Assembly (NCBI RefSeq): GCF_003589595.1
Contig: NW_020654810.1
Span: 22,235,976-22,299,975 of the forward strand
DNA: 64,000 nucleotides
Direction: 5' to 3'
Origin: Hyposmocoma kahamanoa
Lineage: Eukaryota; Arthropoda; Insecta; Lepidoptera; Cosmopterigidae
Notes under the pieces: model-generated
Database searches by the model: none
What the model was told of the DNA's origin: nothing
The model's input: the letters and a program-made list of their open reading frames with translations, nothing else
Program-made: the position numbers and the translations under genes
Shown here: piece after piece, positions 1 to 10,097 of the stretch
How the letters are laid out: every line of letters begins with the position of its first letter
How positions within the stretch are numbered: position 1 is the first letter of the stretch

Positions 1-16
1 ATAAATACGTTACGAG

Positions 17-615
17 AACAACAAAGATCTATGTGCAAAACTACTTGTTCTCAGGACATAGTACATTTCGTTCGTTCTTATTCGCTGTGGATATCAGCTC
101 GACCGTTGTTCGATTTTATATTTCCGAAATGAAACAAGGTATATAAATTCTCAAAACACCTTAACATAGGCCTTAGTTTGAATAAGGACATTATTCTGGT
201 AACGTACTAATTATCTTTTCTCTATCGGACTCTGTTCTTCGGATGAGTCGAATTTCGTTATTAACTGCCTCCGTAGCCGAACGGTTACCATACCGGACTG
301 CCACGCAGAGGTCCTGTGTTCGATTCCCAGGCCGGGAGAAATATGTGTATTGCCTACATTTATTCTATGTGTGTGTACATGTACATGGTACCCGCGACAC
401 AGGGTTTCCCTAGTGCGGGGCTATGAGTGTGTTGCGTTATTATTATTATTCAAACTAAGGCGTAGGTAAAGGTGTTTTGAGAATTTATATATCTTATTTC
501 GTTTCGGAAATATAAAATCGAATGGTCTATGGGACATCCACAGCGAAGAAGAACGAACGAAATGTACTATGTCCTGAGAACAAATAGTAGTCTTGCACAT
601 AGATAGACCTTTGTT
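17..615. repeat. Long inverted repeat interrupted by a SINE
   Basis: Arms at about 17-178 and 450-615 are reverse complements for roughly 150 bases with scattered mismatches. Both contain the words ctcaggacatagtacatttc and ttctcaaaacacc. The spacer holds an S1 SINE. The arms could be the ends of a foldback transposon; a transcript would form a long hairpin. No target-site duplication could be defined because the left arm lies at the window edge. Confidence 0.7.
266..450 (+). mobile_element. SINE family S1 copy (tRNA-derived)
   Basis: A tRNA-like head has a box A-type motif (agccgaacggttacc) and a box B-type motif (gttcgattccc). It is followed by a conserved body (cctacatttatt, acccgcgacacaggg, tagtgcgggg) and an ATT-repeat tail. 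This pattern recurs at 15822, 18119, 19768, 25995, 27557, 51572 and 53090, so it is a dispersed polymerase III-type SINE. The head resembles a Leu/Ser tRNA but is not a functional tRNA gene. Confidence 0.8.
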
Positions 616-619
616 CTAC

Positions 620-879
620 GGATGAGTCGACATTACAAAATAAGCTTAATAATGTGAATGTGTACGCAATAAAGCCCGAACTTTGACAAATATGGATGTA
701 AAATTTCGCATAAAAGTGGATTTTCGTTATAATTCTCATGACAAATAAATATTTCTTAAACCACAAGGAGTCATCCATGGTTCACTAAAGGCTGCCCGCT
801 TAAGAAAGATCTGGTCAAATATACCATCATCAAGATCAAGATCATTTTTATTTATGCTCATTTTTTATATGATTCCAAG
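620..879. other. AT-rich non-coding, nothing recognised
   Basis: No splice-flanked coding segment or repeat boundary was recognised. Short ORFs here look random. Confidence 0.5.
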
Positions 880-1030
880 TGATGGGGCGAGCAAGTCGTG
901 CGCCTGATGGTAAACGACACGCCTGTCCATAACAGTTGCAGTGCCACTCGGAGCTTTGAAACACAAAGATCTGAGGTGCAATCTGTCAGTGCGCCCTTCA
1001 CCAGCACCCTTACTCTACCAAACCGGAATC
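880..1030 (-). repeat. R1 family copy, 3' part
   Basis: Contains the R1 words gacacgcctgtccataacag, ttgcagtgccactc and aaagatctgagg in reverse orientation. See the entry at 4600 for the family description. The copy ends inside the middle of the consensus. Confidence 0.75.
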
Positions 1031-1626
1031 ATACAAGTATTTCATTTATGAACAATCGGCTCCGCATGACTGCACACGGCCGGCAACGTTTTCACCTCTC
1101 TGGGCGCGTGCTTAGGTTCCTTTTTCCTCGTGGTGAGTGCCTGGTGTCATTAGTCAGATTTAGTAGGCTATTATAACGTAGGTATTTTCGCTGTTATCTG
1201 TATTTATACGTCGCCGGGAAATAATTTGAGACAGTGACCTTGTGCACAGAAATCTATAGATTTCTGTGGCGATCTGATATAATATAAAAGGTGCTTAAAA
1301 AAACAAAAGTTCCTAGTTTTAAAAATAGGAATATCGTCATAAAGGTATTCGGTCTGCTCGTGTTAGTTGCTAAAGGTAGAGCTCAAATTGTAATGGCGAG
1401 TGAGGACCGGTTATACGGGTCGACTTACTTCAATCAATCAGTGTAAATAACTTGCCGGCTTGGGTTCAGCGTAAAATATTATTATACCGTACATAATCTA
1501 TGTACTTGGATTGATTTTATGATGCGTCGCTTGGGTACTATTCGACTTTATTGACTCTCAACAAAAATCAAATCATGTACTTACACAGGTTAAAAAGTCG
1601 TTACAAGAATGAATTTTGAAGCACTG

Positions 1627-1665
1627 TGATCCGCCGTATGGCATACAAAATTTTCTTAGTTTTTA
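1627..1665. repeat. Short repeat shared with 33970-34007
   Basis: The phrase atccgcc-tatggcatacaaa followed by ttttcttagttttta also occurs directly after the second assembly gap, so this is a fragment of an unnamed dispersed repeat. The surrounding 1031-1688 is AT-rich and otherwise unremarkable. Confidence 0.4.
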
Positions 1666-1688
1666 GCATTTTTTGATTTTCTTGCAAT

Positions 1689-1798
1689 ATTTTTTTTTAA
1701 TAAGACCAAGAGACGCAACGAAAAAGTCGCCCACCTGGTGGTAAGTCCATGACGTTGCAGTACCGCTTAGTACGTTAAATCACAAAGATCAGGGGGCC
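1689..1798 (-). repeat. Degenerate R1 fragment
   Basis: A weak match to the R1 3' end: T-rich run, cacctggtggtaag, gttgcagtaccgc and cacaaagatcaggg. It is heavily diverged and truncated. Confidence 0.5.
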
Positions 1799-1799
1799 T

Positions 1800-2385
1800 A
1801 CTATATATAACCTTTCAAAAAACAATCTTATTTCAATGTAAGCTTATAGTAAGTTTATTACAACATTACTCATATTTTTCGTAAGTAATATTGTATATTC
1901 TTTACTAAAAATAGGAAAGAAATAACGCTATATGAACTGTATAATGCCATCTCTTTCTTTTTTGATGTTCCGAATCGTCCTATTGTAGTATAATGTTAAA
2001 GTATTTAATATTATTTACATTCAGAGAATTTTAACTACCAAAAAAAGAAAAGTACGTAATAATGAAGTAAAATTACGTTGTTTTCAATGAAGAAAAATAA
2101 ATAAAACAAGCTGAGTCTTGATTGTCACGTTGTGAATTCGGAATTATAGTCTAGTGTCAACTGTTAGTATCGCCAAGGAGCATATATATGTCGCTGTCAT
2201 AATTTTACGAAATAAACATAGCGTATTTTTTATTTTCCGAGAAATTATTATTAAATAAAAAATAAACAAAATATTGAAGAGATATATGTAAATATATAAG
2301 TTCAACTTAACTTTTAATCATTACAAATCAATATTAAGACAATAAAACTGAAAATAATATTGTTTCCATTGCATCCGTGTAACTA
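1800..2385. other. AT-rich non-coding, nothing recognised
   Basis: No repeat or exon was recognised before the TA dinucleotide at 2384-2385 that borders the Tc1-like transposon. Confidence 0.5.
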
Positions 2386-2414
2386 CACACATCAAAAGTG
2401 TCTAGGGATCAAGT
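2386..2414 (+). repeat. Left terminal inverted repeat of Tc1-like element
   Basis: 29 bases, exactly complementary to 3890-3918. Confidence 0.93.
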
Positions 2415-2636
2415 ACGTTTAAGAGTATTGCTGCAATTAGGGTTAATTATATTAACTTTTTTGTATCGCTATTGATACTTTTTAGTGAGTTTTAACATTT
2501 AAATAAGGAATATTGTTTAAAATTCGATAATAAGAAGAAAATCGATTGTCAATGTGGTTTTGTATAAAAATGAGTTATAGCGTTTTGACAAAATCATTAC
2601 AATATCTGCATCGGAACCGAAACAATTTACATTATT

Positions 2637-3650
2637 ATGGAGAGACGACATCATTTAACCCGAGAAGTGATGATGCGAGCCGTCGGAATGTTGGAAGCTG
2701 GTTCCAGGCAACGTGCTGTGGCTTTCACTCTTAACACTACACAGAGCGTCATAAGTCGCCTCTGGACGCGCTATCGCATGACGGGCAGCGTGGCCGAGCG
2801 ACATGGAGGACGATCTCGCATCACGACTCGCAGACAGGACCGGTATATCCAAAATACTGCTCGACGGAATCGTACCATGACCGCCATGATGTTGGTTACG
2901 AGGCTCCACAGCTCCTCAGGCTTGCTAATAAGCGATCAAACAATCCGAAATCGTTTACGTGAAGTGGGTCTGCGATCCCGAAGGCCGCTCAGAGTTCCAC
3001 CTATTGCACCCTGCAGTCGCAGGACCCGTTTACGATGGGCTCGCGAACACAGAAACTGGGAGGAAGAAGACTGGCGCTATGTGTGCTTTTCGGATGAATC
3101 CCGCTTCGGTATGAGACCGGATACAAGACGTACCTACTCGAGTTTGGAGAACATCTGGACGTCATGAACGTTTGAGATATTGCCAGGAAGTTCATCCATA
3201 TGGTGGGGGAACAATAATGATATGGGCCGGTATTTGGATCGGCGGAAGAACCGATCTCATTTGGATCAGGGGTAACCTCAATGCTTAAGTTTACGCAGAG
3301 AGGATTGTTTCAGATGTTATCATCCCTTTGCGAGGCCAGTTGGGTGATTCATTTCAACTAATGCATGACAACACACGTCCACACACGACTAGAGTGCCGA
3401 AGCTCGTATCAACGTTCTGCCGTGGCCTGCTCAATCGCCAGACCTCAATCCAATTGAGCACGCATGGGATATGCTTCAAAGAAGAGCTGTGCCGAGTATG
3501 CATACCGTACATACTCTACAACAATATTTTGACTTGTTACAAAACACATGGGCGGCCATTCCTCAAAGTGATTTTGATGAACTCATCTTAAGCATGCCAA
3601 ATCGCTGTAATTGTGTGATTCGTGTTAATGGTGGAAATACAGCTTATTAA
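2637..3650 (+). pseudogene. Tc1-like transposase, frameshifted
   Basis: The first frame (2637-3165, 176 codons) begins MERRHHLTREVMMRAVGMLE and covers the paired helix-turn-helix DNA-binding part and the start of the DDE catalytic domain, with the first aspartate in FSDESRFG. Near 3140-3170 the frame shifts. An in-frame stop follows at about 3286, then the second catalytic motif HDNTRPHTTRV (about 3365-3397). A further shift leads to SPDLNPIEHAWDML with the catalytic glutamate (about 3437-3478), and the ORF ends at 3650. Motif order and spacing fit a DD34E-type Tc1 transposase of about 340 residues. At least two frameshifts and one stop make it inactive. Confidence 0.9.
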
Positions 3651-3889
3651 TTTTCTTATCTTTACAATAAAAATGAGCAAAATCATCATTTTCGCCATTT
3701 TTTTGTCAATTAATTGACGCCGTTAATTTGAGTTTTTTCCCACAATTTGCAAAAACATCAATTTTAGTTTATTTTAATTAAATATAGGGGTAAGCGGTTA
3801 AATAAAACATAAGCATTAAAGTAAGAAGTCGTCCTGGAAGACTGGATTTGGTAAATATTGCTTAAATAATTTTTATTTCAAAAATATTC

Positions 3890-3918
3890 ACTTGATCCCT
3901 AGACACTTTTGATGTGTG
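3890..3918 (-). repeat. Right terminal inverted repeat of Tc1-like element
   Basis: Exact complement of the left end at 2386-2414; followed by TA. Confidence 0.93.
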
Positions 3919-3920
3919 TA

Positions 3921-4599
3921 TTTTAAGATTGCAAAATTTGACATAAGAACAATATTACTTTAATGTTAAAGTCGCGTCATAATACGAAATGAATGAATGA
4001 ATAGTCAAAGCTGCCAATAAAACATCATAGTTTTAACATTTTAATAAGCTTGCTTTAAGCGCGTCATGGTACGAAAAGTTAATGTAAGGTTAAAGTAACA
4101 TTGTTTTAAGAGGTTGTGGTAGGCCTACGAAGGGAAAGCGCGTTTGCACAGAGACTATGTAAATCTAGAAAACTCGGACCCACTTCAAATGTCGCTTGTG
4201 CATTCAGTCCGATTCGAATCTGACACAATACGATATCGCTTGTACACCCAGAGATAAAATCACACTTCGGACACCTGTGACATTTCGGGTTGATATGAAT
4301 CGGACGTAGTGCACAAACGCTCTTATGTCTCAGGGTGACGGGCGCAGTGGCAGAAAATTCCTAGTTCGTACTGAACTAGAAATAACGATGAACTATTAAA
4401 ACCGTGCAAGACGAACTAGTTCATGTCGGTCAGTGTAGGGAATATATTCCTAATAGTTCGTAGTTCATGAACTATACAAGCCTAACGCAGACAGCGGTGA
4501 GCGACTGATGTACTCAGCGGCGGCAACAAAATATTTTATATTATTCGGAGCGGATTTTTTCTAAATTGAAGACAACTCGTCTGAAATTGACATTTTTTA
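3921..4599. other. Non-coding with repeat traces
   Basis: A 29-base R1 fragment lies at 4326-4354 (tctcagggtgacgggcgcag). The segment 4137-4322 has weakly complementary ends (gcgcgtttgcac against gtgcacaaacgc), possibly an old inverted-repeat element. 4355-4480 repeats the word gaactag/ctagttc several times. No coding content. Confidence 0.45.
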
Positions 4600-4905
4600 A
4601 GTAGCAGCAGAGCTCCTAGTGAAAGAATCCGTCCAGGGAAGTACTGCCACCTTACCTATTTCTGCCGCCAAGCAGTAATGTTAGCATTACTGTATTCCAG
4701 TTTTGAAGGGTAAGGTTGCTGGTGAAATTACAGACACGTGGGACTTGTCAACTCAGTGTGAGGGGCGCAGTGGCAGTGCCCCTCAGATCTTTGCGATTTA
4801 AAGCTTTGAGTGGCACTGCAACTGTCATGTACAGCCATATAGCTTACCATCAGGTGCACGACTTGTTCGTCCCGTCGCTTGACATTATAAAAAAAAATTG
4901 TTAAA
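4600..4905 (+). repeat. R1 family copy, near full length
   Basis: R1 is the commonest repeat in the window. Consensus order: agtagcagtagagctcct, cgtccagggaagtactgcc, gccgccaagcagtaatg, ttgaagggtaagggtgctgg, acttgtcaacttatgtctca, gggtgacgggcgcagtggca, cctcagatctttgcgattta, ggcactgcaactgttatgga, gcttaccatcaggtgcacga, then cttgttcgtcccgtcacttg and an A-rich end. It has no long ORF and no tRNA boxes. The A-rich end suggests retroposition, perhaps a LINE-mobilised element, but its class is unknown. This copy ends in a 9-A run. Confidence 0.85.
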
Positions 4906-4959
4906 TTACTCCACTTATTTTGTTATAATTATTAAACAAATTTCAAACACTTTCGAAAA

Positions 4960-5075
4960 AATATACTTCGATCCGGTTGGATTCGAACCAACGTCTCCCA
5001 ACAAATCGTGGTAGACGCTATGCCAACTAAGCCACGGGACGAACCAACGGACCTCACGAATTCTTCCACGTGTTT
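4960..5075 (-). mobile_element. SINE family S2 copy (tRNA-derived)
   Basis: The reverse strand has box A-like gtggcttagttggcatagcg and box B-like ggttcgaatcc, flanked by the family words gaattcgtgaggtccgttgg and the body found at 52100, 61770 and 62090. The tail is lost. Confidence 0.75.
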
Positions 5076-5639
5076 ATACAGATACAATCAGAAAACCTTA
5101 TGTATTTCTCTAAGTGTTTGTTACAGTTTTTTTTGTATTTGGTAAATCAATTATTAATTTTATTTCGGTAATAAGAATAATGTGTATCTAGAATGTTCCA
5201 CGCTTTTTTACTTTAATGAGTAGAGTAGGTAAGTTATTACTCACGCTATTATATCAGTAATTGTAGAACGGAAAACCGTAAATCAAAGTCCGATTAATAA
5301 TTGAACTTTATCGTAATAATTATATTTCTATTACTAGTTGTAATTAGACTTTTGTTTCCTCTCGCTATCACAAGGTGTTAATTTTAAATGAAAGACGGAT
5401 TCCTTGGTTCCATAAACCTAGACACTCGTTAATGGAAACGTAAAGGAACTTAGAGATGGAATTAGAGTTCAAAAATGTAAACAAACAACTGTCACTGTGA
5501 CATCTCATACGTCATAAACCTTTTTTGGGGTCGTTTATTAACGGATAATACTCGCAACATTACGAGTAATAATTATAATGGAAAAATGCCCCTTGGGTAA
5601 ACAACTTTTTAAAGTAATTTTGTGTTTAGAGTATAATTA
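5076..5639. other. AT-rich non-coding, nothing recognised
   Basis: No exon or named repeat was seen. Confidence 0.5.
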
Positions 5640-6007
5640 ATCAATTCATTCAAAGTCAAAGTCAAAGAATCATTAATTCCATAGGTAAAATAAATTTACA
5701 ATTGAAAACGTCACATTTAAGCTACTGCTCGTTCACTACGCTGACCTCCCTGAGAAGAACGAGCAAGAAACTCTAGGGATTGCTCTTTTGAAACAAGCTT
5801 AAATGCTATGGAATACACTTTGAATAAAATTTGTGTGGATTCTGGAGCCATGTCGTTATTCCATAAATCTTTATCTAACACGTAGTCTTCAATTTCGTAA
5901 TATGACTTTTCAATCAAAATATATTTAATGTAGTTTTTAAACTTAGGAAATGATAATCTTAATATATGCACCGGAATCTTATTGTAAAAACGTATACAGT
6001 TCCCCAT
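5640..6007 (-). pseudogene. LINE 3' end with ORF2 C-terminus (family L-A)
   Basis: The reverse-strand ORF (5717-6007) reads RFYNKIPVHILRLSFPKFK and continues through SYYEIEDYVLDKDLW. This is the hallmark tail of CR1/Jockey-type reverse transcriptase ORFs (NKLP, FK, Y-I-E motifs). It is followed by a short 3' region with a tandem tcaaag repeat at 5650-5668. Related 3' ends lie at 45655-45950 and 48108-48300. Truncated, no reverse transcriptase core. Confidence 0.75.
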
Positions 6008-6159
6008 ACTTTTATGGGGAACTGTATAAATGTGTAGTTAAACGACTATTTACTCGTTTACCTTGGTTAATACTTACATTACTTCTATCTTAATTTTTTT
6101 TTTGTAAAATATAGTAGGTACTTGTACAGTAATAAATTATTCTTAATTACGCTTCTACT

Positions 6160-6445
6160 CATTGACTTACAAATAAATGAACGACGGGTCTAATACAAAA
6201 ACCACGAAAAAAATGTCCCAAGTCAACCTATTTAAACGTAGTGACATGTAAAGGAATATGAAAAAGCTAAAACGTTGAATTCAAATTGTAATGTCATCGC
6301 AGTACTATCTAATTTTGCTTGCTTCGCTGTCAGTCGAACAAACGAAGACTAAAGCGTGAATGACGCTCTGTATACGATTTTAACGCCCTATAAGTTCGGA
6401 CACTTTTTAGCGCGGACCCGACGTCCATATAATTGTAAGTCAATG
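6160..6445 (+). mobile_element. MITE-A copy 1
   Basis: 286 bp with terminal inverted repeats cattgacttacaa / ttgtaagtcaatg. It is about 98% identical to MITE-A copy 2 at 12053-12344, differing by a few substitutions and a 6-base indel. No clear target duplication is visible at this copy. Non-coding, so mobilised in trans by an unknown transposase. Confidence 0.85.
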
Positions 6446-7260
6446 GGTTTTATAAAAAAATATTTAATTTTTTTTTTGTGACCTTTTGTGCTTAATGTTT
6501 ATCGCATAAGAGATTTTTGGTAACTGGTAAACGTCAAAATTAAACGAGGAACACTGCTCGCTTCAGCGATTAAGCAGAAGGTGATGATGGAAAACAAACT
6601 GAGAATGACGGGCATTTGAAAATAAGTGTATTTGTATTTATTTATTGTCATATGTCAGTCAGGTGTTACAAATATGTTACATTAAGACTAGTGTAATACA
6701 AGATATTGAATACAATATAAGAAAATATAATGAAACAAAATAAAAAATAAAATATTTTAATATATATAGGTTAGTAATATAGGAATTGAGAGGCGTAAAC
6801 AAAAAATGTCAAAATAAATTCTAAAACTCGTCATGGAGAAGGTCGAGAGAATATATTAATTAATATTGTGAACTCGTCAGAAATAACACGTATATAAACT
6901 CATAACCAATTAATTATAATAAAATCTATAATCTATTATAATAAAATCGAGGACTTAGATGTGTACCACGACAATAAATATTTTTGTCAATAAAATTTCA
7001 AAATTATTCAAATTCGAGCAGTAGGTATTGATAACGTTAATTTAAATTAATTTAATATAAGTTGTTTTAGTAACCCTTCTATTATAAATGCTATGTACAC
7101 CGTAATTGTCATATATATCAGATGTAATTCCGTATGTTGAATGTTGTAATATATATGATGTGGTAGTACTTAATAAATAAATAAAAATAAAATAAATAAA
7201 ATTATTAAGTATTTATAGTTTGATTCATTGTGTTCATTTGAAGTGTAATTGTTGAAATAT
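6446..7260. other. AT-rich non-coding
   Basis: 6626-6760 (tatttatttattgtcatatg onward) resembles the 3' flank of a LINE seen at 17930. No coding sequence was recognised. Confidence 0.4.
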
Positions 7261-7275
7261 TTTTACGTTATTTAA

Positions 7276-7440
7276 TTATTTATTTATATACTCTTCAATT
7301 TTATAATAGCTTTTATTCGTTAAATATTTTCTTAAATTTTGAAAGAATAAATTATCATTTGCTTCGTTTTTTATATAAGGCGGTGTTTTATTGTATATTT
7401 TTATTGCACGATAGTATAGTGTTTTGTGTGTTGATAGTGG
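7276..7440 (-). pseudogene. LINE ORF2 C-terminal fragment
   Basis: The reverse-strand reading KIYNKTPPYIKNEANDNLF followed by SYYKIEEYINK and a stop is the terminal motif of a CR1/Jockey-like ORF2, related to but distinct from the copy at 5640. It is cut off upstream by an S1 SINE fragment. Confidence 0.65.
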
Positions 7441-7499
7441 TTGTCTATGTGTGTGACCATAGCACCCGCGACACAGAGTTTCCCTAGTGCGGGCTATAT
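7441..7499 (+). repeat. S1 SINE 3' fragment
   Basis: Contains tgtctatgtgtgtgaccat, acccgcgacacagag and tccctagtgcgggc, the 3' body of S1, joined directly to the LINE fragment. Confidence 0.6.
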
Positions 7500-8328
7500 A
7501 AAAAAACATAGTGAAGTAAAATTCAGAGTTTCCTGCAGAAGACACGCTTACTAAACCTAAAAAACGATTTCTTGTCTGTTTGTCTGTAGGTTTGTGTACG
7601 CTAATCTCCACAAGGTCTAATCTAATTTAGATGTAGTTTTCATTGATGTTTTAAGATAAGTTTTGGCTTAACATTTGGTGTTTGTTTCAAAATGTTTAAA
7701 TCAGTTGACATATTTCGTCGGCAACGTCGTTGTCGTGACAAAAAGTCGTTTTTTTCTCAACGGATATAAAGAATCCAAAACTTTAGTAGAGGAAAATGTA
7801 ATTTCTTCTGATTCGCTTTTATCGCATTCATCGGCGATTCCATTTGAGACAAATTTATACCTTCGAGGAAATTTTTTGCGGCTTGTTGTTCAAAGAACTT
7901 CGTATATGTAGTGGTGTCTTGATCTTCTTCTACAAGAGTTTCTGTTTCAGATATGACCACTGACGTGGACGCTTACAGTGATCTCTTCACTTATTAAAGT
8001 AAACTTTCAATTTGTTGTTATACCTAATAAATACACTCATAAATACTATAATAACATTTGGAAAATTATAAGGTTATCTTCAGTTCTACTTATCAGGTAT
8101 AATATATATTGTCTGTATGTTATTTAAAATAATCTTGTTGTCGTGTAAGGAAACCCATAAAGATAAAATCATCTCATACATTATAAATATAATGATACTT
8201 AACATGTTAACAACTCTAGAAACCTGTACGCATTAGAGTGAATACACACTCGACTTCTAGTAGCGATTCAAATTCGCGTATGTGAATCGCGCGATTGCAT
8301 CGCCATTACGTATTAATTGCAGCTACTG
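7500..8328. other. Mostly AT-rich non-coding; weak minus-strand ORF
   Basis: A minus-strand ORF at 7757-7960 has an acidic, Thr/Glu-rich translation (ETETLVEEDQDTTTYTKFFE), which could be a transposase fragment, but has no recognisable domain. The rest contains nothing recognised. Confidence 0.3.
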
Positions 8329-8438
8329 CTACTGCTTCCTTGCTAAAGAGTTCGTCCAGGGAAGTACTGCCACATTACCTATTTTTGCGGCCAAGCAGTA
8401 ATCTGATCTTTATTGCGTTCCAGTTTTAAAGGGTAAAT

Positions 8439-8816
8439 CTTAGAATAATAACGCATAGAAACCTAGCCCGCACACGCTAAGTGAGGCAAATTGAAGCGCT
8501 CCCAAAGGGCCTACACGAGCGGGCGGGCCGTCAGTGCTCAAGGTCAACTTGCACCGCGAACAGCTCCAGAATTTTAGCTAAAAATGACAAAATGTGCGGT
8601 AAATGAGTGTAAAAATACGTCAGACAAACATAAAATAGATACTAACATCACATTCCAGAAGGAAGTAATGCGTTTCAACTTGTATTTTTATATAAATATT
8701 CACTAAAACCGAAAATTAACCTACTACTAAAACTAGCCTACATGAATTTGATTTTTGCCTCACTTGTGACAGTTCGTTTGATATGAAACTATCATTCTAT
8801 GCGTTATTATTCTAAG
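8439..8816 (+). mobile_element. 378-bp P-like/THAP-carrying MITE
   Basis: Terminal inverted repeats of 22 bp (cttagaataataacgcatag plus aa) are perfect. The element is flanked by an 8-bp target duplication gggtaaat (8431-8438 and 8817-8824). It sits inside an R1 repeat, so the empty site is known. It contains a 40-codon ORF that starts like a THAP domain. An 8-bp duplication with a THAP domain matches the P-element superfamily; a hAT or other THAP-bearing element is the alternative. Confidence 0.88.
8584..8706 (+). pseudogene. THAP-domain N-terminus (truncated ORF inside MITE)
   Basis: The ORF begins MTKCAVNECKNTSDKHKIDT then NITFQ. The start Met, the C-x4-C pair near the N-terminus and the following aromatic/F position are the signature opening of THAP C2CH zinc fingers, found in P-element transposases and in host THAP proteins. 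The second half of the finger (Cys-His pair, AVPTIF motif) is absent; the frame runs to a stop after 40 residues. Probably the first exon remnant of a transposase kept by internal deletion. Confidence 0.65.
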
Positions 8817-8880
8817 GGGTAAATGTCCTGGTGAAATGACTGGCATATGAGACTTATCTCTCAGGTTAACAGTCGTAGTA

Positions 8881-9175
8881 CTCCGTTCGGCAACATCCAC
8901 GACGCTGCTGTACATGTCGCGACTACATTACTCCACGAAGTGTGAGGAGATAGTGGAGTACATCAGGCTAAAAGCCAAATACACCCTTAGGGTCGAGCTG
9001 TTGGAGTCCCGCCACAACGTGAATTTTAATTCGTTTGTGGTGAGAGTGCCGACCGGACGTCTATCGACCTTCATGAAGGAAGAGTTATGGCCGAAGGGTG
9101 TCATGTATCGACGATTCCGCGGCCGGTTACCTGACACCAGATTGCGCCACACGTCGCCGACAAGTGCAATACGTG
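8881..9175 (+). pseudogene. LINE ORF1-like (gag-like) C-terminal fragment
   Basis: The frame reading KCEEIVEYIRLKAKYTLRVE, then ELLESRHNVNFNSFVVRVPT and MKEELWPKGVMYRRFRGRL resembles the C-terminal fold of ORF1 proteins in insect non-LTR elements (pattern S-F-V-V then LWP-G-RF). It is intact over about 85 codons and then degrades. The family assignment is from memory of the motif. Confidence 0.5.
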
Positions 9176-9319
9176 TAGATCACTTGTTTAGTTTATTTTA
9201 TTGTCATATTATATTGTATGTATGTTGCTTCTTAAAATTTTTTTATGGACTATTCACGCTTGACCAAAAACTTGACTATACCGAAATTGTTTTCACAAAT
9301 AATCTCAGTACAGAGTACT

Positions 9320-9800
9320 AATAAAACCGACCTCAAAAGTGCGTGGAATTACGTCTATTTGCTAAGTTTTATTGAAATATCCCCTAGTTCACCACTATAC
9401 AGGACACTGGAGATAATAATAATCGGTTCTCACTACTCAAAGTATATTGAGAGAAAAACGCCTTGAATTGGAGAAATAGCAAAATAACCCATTAAAATAA
9501 TTGCTCCTAAATTAAAGTTAGGCGCTATTTATAAAAATGAATCTTCATGCGTGAACAGCCACCTTTAAATGTGGATGATTTTCTTCAAAATGAAATGGGA
9601 TCATTATGGAAGTACCCCCTTTCCAACAAAAAAGAATCATGAAAATCGGTTGACAAATACCGGAGTTATCGCGTAACACAAAAAAAAGAACATTCAGTCG
9701 AATTGAGAACCTCCTCCTTTTTTGAAGTCTGTTAAAAAAAGAGTTAATGTTTCCTAAGACAGTTTCCTTGTATCTTGTTTGTTTTCGGATTTCCCCATAC
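9320..9800 (-). repeat. R10 repeat copy, interrupted
   Basis: The reverse strand holds ttttgaggtcggtttta and, further on, tttttgttggaaaggggg, with cgataactccggtatttgtc-like text between. The same family is at 20539, 32085, 35370 and 38009. About 150 bases in the middle (9430-9590) do not match the other copies. Confidence 0.6.
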
Positions 9801-9990
9801 TGTCCCATTAAAAAAAACGCTGTATATTAGTAGAATACGGTGACACATGTTTGGGCGAATATAACGATTAACAGCCAGTTTGAAATAAATATAAAGTTAT
9901 TTCTATATTTCACAAACGATTAGTAAAAATAGTGGTTCTTAAACGTCAACATTGACGTATAAAAACAGAATATCAATGCTAACCGACTGA

Positions 9991-9997
9991 TATAAAA
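9991..9997 (+). promoter_or_regulatory. TATA box (tataaaa) of candidate gene
   Basis: tataaaa lies 43 bases before an ATG that opens a hydrophobic leader. Spacing would place transcription start near 10021-10028 (ttcatcacg). Confidence 0.4.
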
Positions 9998-10033
9998 GGT
10001 CTCTGACTTAAACGCTGTCGGCGATTCATCACG

Positions 10034-10082
10034 ATGAATTTATTGCCCTTGGTGGTGTTGTTGAACTTGACATTATTACGTG
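10034..10082 (+). CDS. Candidate first exon: signal peptide only
   Basis: The ATG at 10034 opens MNLLPLVVLLNLTLLR, a compact secretory leader, then runs into a GTGTGT that could be a donor; otherwise a stop follows at 10085-10087. A TATA-box promoter with a very short leader exon is typical of insect cuticle, chorion or peptide genes. No second exon was found downstream before 11139, so this is a candidate only. It may be a relic. Confidence 0.3.
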
Positions 10083-10097
10083 TGTAGGTCGTATCTC

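Larger units (their letters stand above)
2386..3918 (+). mobile_element. Tc1-like DNA transposon, complete ends
   Basis: A 1533-bp element is bounded by perfect 29-bp terminal inverted repeats (2386-2414 and 3890-3918, beginning cacacatcaaaagtgtctag) and flanked on both sides by TA (2384-2385, 3919-3920), the target duplication of the Tc1/mariner superfamily. One transposase reading frame (2637-3650) fills most of the interior. Perfect ends suggest a fairly young insertion, but the transposase is broken, so this copy is non-autonomous. Confidence 0.93.
8329..8880 (+). repeat. R1 copy split by a MITE
   Basis: The first part (8329-8438: gttcgtccagggaagtactg, gccaagcagtaat) and the second part (8817-8880: gtcctggtgaaatgac, gagacttatctctcagg) are one R1 copy separated by the element at 8439-8816. 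The duplicated word gggtaaat lies at both junctions. Confidence 0.85.

Noticed and set aside
266..345. tRNA-Leu/Ser gene
   Set aside because: Only the A and B box words fit; the same sequence with the same non-tRNA 3' body occurs about eight times, so it is a SINE.
898..1176. 92-codon ORF on the plus strand
   Set aside because: Its first half is the reverse complement of the R1 repeat; no splice sites or homology.
7757..7960. Acidic minus-strand ORF as a host gene
   Set aside because: No recognisable domain, no splice signals, and an alternative frame over the same bases looks equally plausible.
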